Origin: Oxalobacteraceae bacterium UBA5157
GTDB taxonomy: Bacteria; Pseudomonadota; Gammaproteobacteria; Burkholderiales; Burkholderiaceae_D
Direction: 5' to 3'
Assembly: GCA_002415335.1 (NCBI GenBank)
Contig: DHXL01000278.1
Span: 364-7,638, forward strand
Length of the DNA: 7,275 nt
Shown: positions 1 to 4,899 of the stretch, one piece after another
Position numbering within the stretch: the stretch's first letter is position 1
How the letters are laid out: each line of letters opens with the position of its first letter
Made by a program: the position numbers and the translations under genes
The notes under the pieces: model-generated
What the model saw: the letters and a program-made list of their open reading frames with translations, nothing else
Told to the model about the DNA's origin: nothing
Database searches by the model: none

Positions 1-2
1 CA

Positions 3-101
3 GCGCGGCCGACTGGAGTTTTCAGGTCGCATGGGTCGCGACCGAAGGACACCATCGACAATATCGGTATCTGGATCACCATCGCAACGGCGGCGTTCTG
101 A
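3..101 (+). CDS. Possible C-terminal end of an unidentified protein (partial)
   Basis: One plus-strand frame is open from the window edge to a TGA at 99-101, giving 32 residues. The last part reads KDTIDNIGIWITIATAAF, a plausible hydrophobic C-terminus, and its codons are rich in third-position G/C. The first half of the fragment has less biased codons. A second plus-strand frame and two minus-strand frames are also open here, so the coding assignment is weak. I do not recognise a family. If it is a gene, it converges with the DUF1289 gene, with about 65 nt between the two stops and no hairpin followed by a T-run in that gap. Confidence 0.25.
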   Translation, partial: ARPTGVFRSHGSRPKDTIDNIGIWITIATAAF

Positions 102-166
102 GTGCGTCGTATTCGTTTTGAAATGCTGCGCCCGGGGCTCGGTCGCGGCGCGGAGATTCGCTGCCC

Positions 167-385
167 CTAGCGGCGTGGTCCCAACCCGGCCTGCTCGAGG
201 CGCAGCCACACCTGCGCCTTTTGCTGGTCGTCGAACATGATCCAATTGATCACTTCCAGATAAGTGCGTCCACAGCCCTTGCAGACATCGTCCCCATAGG
301 TCGTCGAGCATTGGCCGATGCAGGGAGAATCCGGCCCGAGCGAGGAACCGTTATTGCGCGTTGGACGTTGATCGAGTTGGTTCAT
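167..385 (-). CDS. DUF1289 domain-containing small four-cysteine protein
   Basis: This 72-residue protein has the DUF1289 signature. Residues 21-24 are PCIG, with cysteines at 22, 26, 35 and 38 (CX3C-X8-CX2C), followed by GCGR and then a conserved Glu44 and Trp48. The cysteine pattern suggests a bound metal or Fe-S cluster, and relatives are often labelled predicted Fe-S proteins (YdhL-like), but no biochemical role is established as far as I know. The length is typical for the family, with a short variable N-terminus before Cys22 and a charged C-terminal helix. The ATG at 385 is the only start in the frame close upstream of the domain. It has no good Shine-Dalgarno sequence. A perfect 7-bp inverted repeat lies 18-34 nt before it. 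It is probably cytoplasmic, as there is no signal peptide. Confidence 0.85.
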   Translation of the reverse strand: MNQLDQRPTRNNGSSLGPDSPCIGQCSTTYGDDVCKGCGRTYLEVINWIMFDDQQKAQVWLRLEQAGLGPRR

Positions 386-402
386 GTGGCAGCCAGGAGA
401 AA

Positions 403-419
403 GGTCTCGGTGCGAGACC
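403..419. repeat. Inverted repeat upstream of the DUF1289 gene
   Basis: GGTCTCG and CGAGACC are perfect 7-bp arms around a 3-nt centre. The repeat lies 18-34 nt before the minus-strand start at 385, in a stretch with no recognisable ribosome binding site. It could be an operator or a leader hairpin. There is no T-run beside it, so it is not a standard terminator. The function is inferred only from position. Confidence 0.4.
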
Positions 420-462
420 CGCCATGGCCGCCATTGTACCCAGTTCAGAATCCGTCATGCGC

Positions 463-480
463 GGCGGATGATCGTCCGCC
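463..480. repeat. Inverted repeat between the 108-aa gene and the DUF1289 gene
   Basis: GGCGGA at 463-468 pairs perfectly with TCCGCC at 475-480, and a T-G pair can extend the stem around a GATC loop. On the minus strand it begins 18 nt after the stop of the 108-aa gene, so it could stabilise or help end that transcript. It has no following T-tract. It may instead belong to the control region of the DUF1289 gene. Confidence 0.4.
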
Positions 481-487
481 AACGCAA

Positions 488-507
488 CTTAATGCACCTT
501 AATGCAA
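488..507. repeat. 10-bp tandem duplication across the stop codon of the 108-aa gene
   Basis: CTTAATGCA occurs at 488-496 and again at 498-506, in a 10-bp period. On the minus strand the downstream copy repeats the last His codon and the TAA stop of the 108-aa gene, so the gene ends TGCATTAAG twice. This looks like a small slippage duplication outside the coding sequence. Confidence 0.5.
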
Positions 508-825
508 CTGGTGTTTGAGGTTGGACAATTCGTTATGCGCCTGCCGTACGGCGCTCTTGACCTTGTCGTCGACCTTGCCGGCCCGTTTGAGCGCCTGTTC
601 CGCGCGGTCGCCGAGTAGCTCCATGCTATCGATGTGCTGGCGGATACCGCTTTCATCGTTGGCTTGCAGGGCTTCCCTGACCTGTTCGGACTCCTGATCC
701 AGCTGCTGCAGGCAGGTCTTCAATTCCGCCGGCGCCGCCGTGTCGGCCTGGCAAGCACTCGACGCATTGCCGATAGTGCGCTCGATTTGGTTGAAGCGTT
801 GCTTGATTTCGTTGACTTGTAACAT
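499..825 (-). CDS. Hypothetical helical protein, 108 aa
   Basis: I do not recognise this family. The protein is 108 residues, strongly charged and predicted to be almost wholly helical, with heptad-like spacing of Leu/Ile in LKTCLQQLDQESEQV and again towards the C-terminus. It has no signal peptide or membrane segment. Two cysteines (Cys25 and Cys38) bracket a short Ala/Pro-containing loop and could pair in a helical hairpin. The start is well supported: AAGGAG lies 7 nt before the ATG at 825. G/C-rich third positions agree with a real gene. It is the last gene before the DUF1289 gene on the same strand, with 113 nt between them, and is divergent from the M13 peptidase gene. A small soluble coiled-coil or partner-binding protein is a reasonable guess, but no function can be assigned. 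Confidence 0.75.
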   Translation of the reverse strand: MLQVNEIKQRFNQIERTIGNASSACQADTAAPAELKTCLQQLDQESEQVREALQANDESGIRQHIDSMELLGDRAEQALKRAGKVDDKVKSAVRQAHNELSNLKHQLH

Positions 826-845
826 GGTCGAACTCCTTTGTGAAA

Positions 846-870
846 GCTCTTAAAGGCGAGAGCCTTTTTT
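846..870. promoter_or_regulatory. Hairpin with T-run in the leader of the 108-aa gene
   Basis: AAAGGC (852-857) pairs with GCCTTT (862-867) around a GAGA loop, followed by more T to 870. Read on the plus strand this resembles a weak intrinsic terminator, but no plus-strand gene lies just upstream. Read on the minus strand it falls in the 5' leader of the 108-aa gene, about 27-42 nt before its ATG. GCTCT at 846-850 can also pair with AGAGC at 859-863, which competes with the first stem. It could be a leader structure or a barrier to antisense transcription. Confidence 0.35.
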
Positions 871-945
871 CGACGGCGCGACAAGGCCCGAAGTTCCACC
901 GGTTGCGAGAATATCCGCAGGAAATTATTCCAGGAGGTCACTGCC

Positions 946-975
946 GAGACGAAAGATTCGGCACGGCGTTATACT
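946..975 (+). promoter_or_regulatory. Candidate sigma-70-type promoter for the M13 peptidase gene
   Basis: TATACT at 970-975 is a good -10 element (five of six consensus bases). The best -35 candidate at 18-bp spacing is GAGACG at 946-951, which matches only three of six. The predicted start of transcription would be near 982, about 65 nt before the chosen start codon. The weak -35 makes this tentative. Confidence 0.3.
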
Positions 976-1047
976 GCGCGACGCGGCAGGACGCCACCAG
1001 TGTTCGCCGCCATTTCCATGTCACGCAACCCACGCGAAGATGACTCC

Positions 1048-3084
1048 ATGAGCAACAAGATTCCGCACCGCATCGGACTGAGCGCCGCCATCCTGCTTTG
1101 TTTCTCTCTTGCCGGCAATGTGTACGCCGGCAACCTGGTACTCGAGGCGCAGACCATGGACCGCAGTGCCGACCCGTGCACCGACTTCTTCCAGTTTGCC
1201 AACGGAAAGTGGTTGGCCGCCAACCCGGTACCGGCCGACCGCGCCCGCTACGGCGCTTACGACGAAGTGACGGAACGCAACCTCAGCGCCTTGAAGACCA
1301 TCGCCGAGGATGCTGCCGCCGGCACCACCAAGGGCGCCGCGGCGACGCTGGTCGGCGCGTTCTATCGCAGCGGCACCGACGAAGCGCGGATCGAAGCGGC
1401 CGGCCTGAAACCGCTGGCCGCGGAGTTGGCCGGCATCGATGCGGTCGGCACGCGCGCCGAATTGATCGCCATAATTGCGCATCAGCATCGGCGCGGCATC
1501 AATTCGGTGTTCACGTTCTTCGTCGACCAGGATGCGAAGAACACGCAACGTTATATTCCGCAATTGGCGCAGGGCGGACTCGGCCTGCCGGACCGCGACT
1601 ACTACCTGAAGGGCGACGCCAAGACGCGCGTGATCCGCAGCAAGTACGTGGCGCATGTGGCGCGCATGTTCGGGCTGCTCGGTGATGCGCCGGCGCAAGC
1701 CAGGCTGAACGCCGCGACCGTGATGGCGCTCGAAACCGGGCTGGCGCGTGCCTCGATGACCAAGGTCCAGCTGCGCGATCCGCAGGCGACTTATCACTTG
1801 ATGGGCGTGGCCGGCCTCGCGCGGCGAAGCGGCTATCGCGGCTGGGCCGGCTACTTCCGGCACATCGGGCTGGCCGCGCCGGGCGACGTCAATGTCGCGC
1901 AACCCAAGTTCTTCGCGCAGGCCGGGCATATGCTGGCCGCCACCGCGCTGCCGCAATGGAAGACCTACCTGCGCTGGCAGCTGATCAACGCCACCGCCAA
2001 GGACTTGGCGCAACCGCTGGTCGAAGCGGATTTCGATTTCTATGGCCGCACGCTGGCCGGCACCAAGGAATTGCAGCCGCGCTGGAAGCGCGTGCTGATC
2101 ACGATCGACCATACGGCCGGCGAGGCACTCGGTGAACTGTATGTCGAAAAATTCTTCGGCCCGGCCGCCAAGGCCGGTGCGCTCGACATGGTGGCGAACA
2201 TCAAGCTGGCGATGCGCGACCGGATCGCCAGCCTGGAATGGATGGGCGCGGCCACCAAGCAGCAGGCGATGAAGAAACTCGACACGCTGGTGGTCAAGAT
2301 CGGCTATCCCGACGTCTGGCGCGATTACCGCGCGCTCCGTATCGACGACGCATCGTTTGCCGCCAATACGCTGCGCGCCAACGCATTCGAATTCGCGCGC
2401 GGCCTCGCCAAACTCGGCAAGCCGATCGATCGCAAGGAGTGGGGCATGACGCCGCCGACCGTCAACGCCTACTACAACCCGACCATGAATGAAATGGTGT
2501 TCCCGGCCGGGATCCTGCAGCCGCCGCTGTTTCATGTCGATGCCGATGCCGCCGCCAACTACGGCAACACCGGCGCCACCATCGGCCACGAGCTGACCCA
2601 TGCGTTCGACGACGAAGGCCGGCAATTCGATGCCGACGGCAACCTGAAAAGCTGGTGGACCAAGGAAGATGAAAAGAACTTTCTCAGGCGCGTTAGCGGC
2701 ATCGAAAAACAGTTCGACGAATTCGCGCCGATCGATGCGATCCACATCAACGGCAAGCTGACCGCCGGCGAAAACATCGCCGATCTCGGCGGCCTCAAGA
2801 TCGCGTTGCAGGCGCTGAAGAAATCGCTGGCGGGCAAACCGCAGCCGGCCGATATCGACGGCTTGACCGTGGATCAACGGTTCTTCGTGGCTTACGCGCA
2901 AAGCTTCCGCGAGAATATGCGCAGCGAAAAGCTGCGGCTGCAGCTGGCAACCGATCCGCATGCACCGGCCAAATATCGCGTGATCGGTCCGCTGGCCAAC
3001 ATGCCGGAGTTCGCCGACGCCTTCGCGTGCACGGGCAATCGTTCACCGCTGCGCCCGGCGGGCCAGCGTGTCAATATTTGGTAA
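1048..3084 (+). CDS. Secreted M13 family zinc metallopeptidase (neprilysin/PepO-like)
   Basis: This is a 678-residue neprilysin-family endopeptidase, which cleaves short peptides outside the cytoplasm. Residues 1-27 form a signal peptide (basic N-terminus, hydrophobic core, VYA cleavage site). The M13 N-terminal domain opens with DPCTDFFQFANGKW at 42-55. The catalytic domain has the substrate-binding NAYYNP at 473-478, the zinc motif HELTH at 514-518 and the third zinc ligand in GENIADLGG (Glu575, with Asp579). His638 and Arg644 match the substrate/transition-state pair near the end of neprilysin. The family C-terminus RVxIW is present, so the gene appears complete. Apart from one cysteine in the signal peptide, the only cysteines are Cys44 and Cys661, which fit the neprilysin pair joining the two ends of the chain. 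ATG 1048 is preferred over in-frame ATGs at 1000 and 1018 because it places the signal peptide at the N-terminus. The ribosome binding site is weak. The physiological substrate is unknown. Confidence 0.93.
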   Translation: MSNKIPHRIGLSAAILLCFSLAGNVYAGNLVLEAQTMDRSADPCTDFFQFANGKWLAANPVPADRARYGAYDEVTERNLSALKTIAEDAAAGTTKGAAATLVGAFYRSGTDEARIEAAGLKPLAAELAGIDAVGTRAELIAIIAHQHRRGINSVFTFFVDQDAKNTQRYIPQLAQGGLGLPDRDYYLKGDAKTRVIRSKYVAHVARMFGLLGDAPAQARLNAATVMALETGLARASMTKVQLRDPQATYHLMGVAGLARRSGYRGWAGYFRHIGLAAPGDVNVAQPKFFAQAGHMLAATALPQWKTYLRWQLINATAKDLAQPLVEADFDFYGRTLAGTKELQPRWKRVLITIDHTAGEALGELYVEKFFGPAAKAGALDMVANIKLAMRDRIASLEWMGAATKQQAMKKLDTLVVKIGYPDVWRDYRALRIDDASFAANTLRANAFEFARGLAKLGKPIDRKEWGMTPPTVNAYYNPTMNEMVFPAGILQPPLFHVDADAAANYGNTGATIGHELTHAFDDEGRQFDADGNLKSWWTKEDEKNFLRRVSGIEKQFDEFAPIDAIHINGKLTAGENIADLGGLKIALQALKKSLAGKPQPADIDGLTVDQRFFVAYAQSFRENMRSEKLRLQLATDPHAPAKYRVIGPLANMPEFADAFACTGNRSPLRPAGQRVNIW

Positions 3085-3100
3085 GGGAGGCGAGCCTCGC
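3084..3100 (+). promoter_or_regulatory. Ribosome binding site of elaA, inside a small inverted repeat
   Basis: AGGGAGG at 3084-3090 begins at the last base of the peptidase stop codon and lies 10 nt before the ATG at 3101, which fixes that start over the upstream ATG at 3068. The same bases can form short stems: GAGGC with GCCTC (3087-3098), or GCGAG with CTCGC (3090-3100). Ribosomes finishing the peptidase could open such a stem, giving translational coupling. The coupling is an inference. Confidence 0.5.
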
Positions 3101-3553
3101 ATGATTGACTGGCAGTGGTCCCCATTTGAAGCGCTGAGCCGCGACGACTTGTATGCCGTGCTGGCGCGGCGCCAGCAAGTGTTCATCATGGAACAGAACT
3201 GCGTGTACCAGGATGTCGACGGGCTGGACCAGCACGCGATGCATTTGCTTGGATGGCGGCACGAGGCGGCGGGCCGCGAATTGGTGGCTTACCTGCGCTG
3301 CGTCCTGCCCGGCGGAAAGTTCGACGAACTGTCGCTGGGCCGCGTGCTGTGCGCGCCGAGCGTGCGCGGCACCGGCGTCGGCAAGCAACTGTTTGCCGAA
3401 GGCATCCGCCGCGTCGAGCTTCAGTTTCCCGGCCAGCGCATCCGCATCTCGGCCCAGCAGTATCTGGAATCGTTCTATCGCAGCTTCGGTTTTGAAGTGA
3501 CGTCGGCGCCGTATAGCGAAGATGGGATAGCGCACGTGGAGATGCGGCGGTGA
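3101..3553 (+). CDS. elaA: ElaA-family GNAT N-acetyltransferase
   Basis: This 150-residue protein matches ElaA, a GNAT-fold acetyl-CoA-dependent acyltransferase whose natural substrate is not firmly established. The signature near the N-terminus is clear: RRQQVFIMEQNCVYQDVDGLD at 23-43. The acetyl-CoA loop is RGTGVG at 89-94 (R-x-x-G-x-G) after the strand LGRVLCAP. The C-terminal block AQQYLESFYRSFGF followed by YSEDGIAHVEM is typical of the family. The length is close to the usual 150 or so residues, so the gene is intact. It follows the M13 peptidase by 16 nt on the same strand with a strong ribosome binding site and is probably cotranscribed with it; I know of no functional link between the two. 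It converges with the tadC remnant, with only 3 nt between the stops, and no terminator is visible. Confidence 0.93.
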   Translation: MIDWQWSPFEALSRDDLYAVLARRQQVFIMEQNCVYQDVDGLDQHAMHLLGWRHEAAGRELVAYLRCVLPGGKFDELSLGRVLCAPSVRGTGVGKQLFAEGIRRVELQFPGQRIRISAQQYLESFYRSFGFEVTSAPYSEDGIAHVEMRR

Positions 3554-3556
3554 CTG

Positions 3557-3799
3557 TCAGCGCGCCCAGCTCAGCAATGGCAGCACGGTCCGGATAACCT
3601 GAATCGCCGCCGGCCCCATGATGACCATGATAATCGACGGAAATATACAGACCACCAAAGGAAACAGCATTTTCGTAGGCACCTTGGCCGCCATTTCCTC
3701 GGCACGCATTTGCCTCTTGTTGCGCAGATCATCGGAGAATACGCGCAGCGAATCGCCGATGCTTGTTCCGAAGTCAGCGCGCAGCACTCCATACGGCAA
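3557..3799 (-). pseudogene. tadC: 3' remnant of a tadC-type Flp pilus assembly gene
   Basis: The open frame encodes about 80 residues that resemble only the C-terminus of a TadC/type II secretion F-domain membrane protein. It has GTSIGDSLRVFSDDLRNKRQ, then RAEEMAAKVPTKMLFPLVV, then a hydrophobic segment (CIFPSIIMVIMGPAAI). Complete TadC proteins are roughly 300 residues with several membrane segments, so most of the gene is missing. The reading frame is intact to a natural-looking TGA (complement of 3557-3559). The 5' end merges with the end of the GIY-YIG gene: TadC-like sequence begins around the ADFGTS codons (about 3778), while the frame above that has no TadC character. The only possible start near the boundary is a TTG at 3799 with no ribosome binding site. 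No other tad gene is in the window. The family call is confident and the pseudogene status is inferred. Confidence 0.75.
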
Positions 3800-4040
3800 G
3801 CCGCACGCAAAACGCGCGCTTCTGCGCGGCAGACAGCTGCTTCATCTTGTATTCAGCCGTCGATGCAGCGGATCGATCGGCATATTCGACCGTCGTCAGC
3901 AGACGGCGCGGCGGATGGGAACGGGTGTAGCGTGCGCCCTTGCCGCTTAGATGCCTGGCGTAACGCGCGTCGACATCGACTGCGATGCCGGTGTAGATGC
4001 TGCCGTCCTGGCATTCGATCAGATAAAGAAACCAGGACAT
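3774..4040 (-). CDS. GIY-YIG family protein (UPF0213, YhbQ-like)
   Basis: This 88-residue protein is a compact GIY-YIG nuclease-fold protein of the UPF0213 group. The two core motifs appear as FLYLIE (4-9) and YTG (16-18). The helix residues ARYARH are at 25-30, SGKGARYTRSHPP at 32-44, and the metal-binding Glu63 sits in AEYKMKQL. E. coli YhbQ, a member of the group, has been linked to DNA cleavage/repair; the role here is only inferred. After KQLSAAQKRAFC (to residue 78) the last ten residues read out of frame across tadC-derived sequence. The native tail, usually only a little longer and weakly conserved, has therefore probably been replaced, leaving the catalytic core whole. The ATG at 4040 follows directly on the TAA of the upstream acetyltransferase gene, which indicates coupled translation. 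Confidence 0.85.
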   Translation of the reverse strand: MSWFLYLIECQDGSIYTGIAVDVDARYARHLSGKGARYTRSHPPRRLLTTVEYADRSAASTAEYKMKQLSAAQKRAFCVRLAVWSAAR

Positions 4041-4529
4041 TTAATGATCGAAACGTTTCTGCAAGAACATCGCATTGCCGCCGGCAGCGGCCAGTTGATA
4101 ATCGGCAAACCCGAATTTTCGGTACAGCTTTTGCGCGGCGACATTTTCCTGCAATACCTCCAGCGTCAGTTTGCAGCAACCGCGCTGCAAAGCGATTTGC
4201 TCGACGCGTTCCAGCATCAAGCGGCCGACCTGCCGGCCACGAAATTCCGGCAACACGATCACGTCATGAATGTTCACCAGCGGCTGGCACGCGAACGTGG
4301 AGAAGCCTTCGAAGCAGTTGACCAGTCCGGCCGGCGCGCCGTCGACGAATGCCAGTACGCTGAACGCGGTCGGCCTTTGCGCCAATTCCTGCACCAGGTG
4401 TTGCTTCGCATGGTCGGAGAGCGGATGCGCGCCGCCCATCGGGTCGCGGGCGTAGGCATCCAGCAACTGTAACAATACGCCGGCTTGGCGGGGGTCGTGA
4501 TAGTCGACCTGCTCGACTTCGATTTTCAA
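4041..4529 (-). CDS. GNAT family N-acetyltransferase
   Basis: This is a GNAT-fold acetyltransferase of unknown substrate. With the TTG start at 4529 it has 162 residues, beginning (M)KIEVEQVDY, followed by LLDAYARDPMGG at 22-33. The central strand NIHDVIVLPEF (86-96) leads into the acetyl-CoA loop RGRQVG (97-102). There a Gln sits where the R-x-x-G-x-G motif usually has its first Gly. The final block LYRKFGFADYQL is standard for the fold. An ATG at 4625 in the same frame would add 32 residues rich in Asn, Pro and Arg that do not look like part of the domain. Neither start has a clear Shine-Dalgarno sequence, so the start is uncertain while the domain is not. The TAA stop abuts the ATG of the GIY-YIG gene, so the two form an operon. 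Confidence 0.88.
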   Translation of the reverse strand: MKIEVEQVDYHDPRQAGVLLQLLDAYARDPMGGAHPLSDHAKQHLVQELAQRPTAFSVLAFVDGAPAGLVNCFEGFSTFACQPLVNIHDVIVLPEFRGRQVGRLMLERVEQIALQRGCCKLTLEVLQENVAAQKLYRKFGFADYQLAAAGGNAMFLQKRFDH

Positions 4530-4751
4530 TGCAGATCCATTCTGGTTTGGTGCCGCGCGTGGCAGCGGGTTTGGATTAAGGCGGTCGTGCAACTGTTGCG
4601 CGCCGTTCCGATTGCGGCAACGCATGAGGCGTCGAATGAATTCATCCCATCGGACACAAACTCACCTAATTCGGAAGCGATCCGACCGCTTCATTCTGCG
4701 CGGCGCGCAACACGGCAGGCAGAGCCGTCTGCTAGATGGGTCGACTGCATA

Positions 4752-4780
4752 GTGACTTCGTGGCTTCGTGTAAATTTTAT
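4752..4780 (+). promoter_or_regulatory. Candidate promoter of the chemoreceptor gene
   Basis: GTGACT (4752-4757) and TTTTAT (4775-4780) each match the sigma-70 consensus at four of six positions, with 17-bp spacing, in the A+T-rich part of the intergenic region. The predicted transcript would have a leader of roughly 110 nt. TAAATTTT at 4771 recalls the start of a sigma-28 -35 element, but no GCCGATAA-like -10 follows, so sigma-28 control is not supported. Confidence 0.3.
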
Positions 4781-4793
4781 TTTCCAATGGAAA
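4781..4793. repeat. Palindrome at the predicted transcription start of the chemoreceptor gene
   Basis: TTTCCA and TGGAAA are perfect 6-bp arms around a single A, directly after the candidate -10 element. A regulator bound here would cover the transcription start. One or two palindromes of this size are expected by chance in a window this long, so the position is the main argument. Confidence 0.3.
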
Positions 4794-4899
4794 CAGTTTG
4801 CACGCTCATCCCACGGTAATATTCAATAGCCGCGGCGATTTTTTTCATTGTTCCACATGTTCCCACTCGCTTGAGCGGTGTGCAATAGGTCAACTCGAA

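Larger units (their letters stand above)
4530..4899. other. Divergent non-coding region between the GNAT gene and the chemoreceptor gene
   Basis: These 370 bases separate two divergent genes and should hold both promoters. The part up to 4625 may instead be coding if the longer GNAT start is used. Bases 4745-4860 are clearly richer in A+T than the flanks. I see no convincing small gene. The plus-strand frame running into the chemoreceptor from 4798 has Cys/His-rich codons unlike a chemoreceptor N-terminus. I found no sigma-54 or convincing flagellar sigma-28 promoter. Confidence 0.6.

Noticed and set aside
31..240. 69-codon plus-strand frame
   Set aside because: It overlaps the DUF1289 gene on the opposite strand, and its Arg/Ser-rich product looks non-coding.
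1000..1047. Longer M13 peptidase starts at 1000 and 1018
   Set aside because: They add charged residues before the signal peptide and have no ribosome binding site.
1021..2961. 646-codon open frame on the minus strand
   Set aside because: It lies wholly antisense to the well-supported M13 peptidase gene. Long antisense frames are expected in high-GC genes, and its Arg/Gly/Gln-rich product resembles no protein family I know.
3710..4472. Overlapping plus-strand frames of 203 and 173 codons
   Set aside because: They run opposite to the GIY-YIG and GNAT genes, both of which have clear family motifs. The plus-strand products have none.
4798..4899. N-terminal extension of the chemoreceptor from ATG 4798
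   Set aside because: The added residues are Cys/His-rich and would push the first membrane segment away from the N-terminus. ATG 4900 gives the standard chemoreceptor start.
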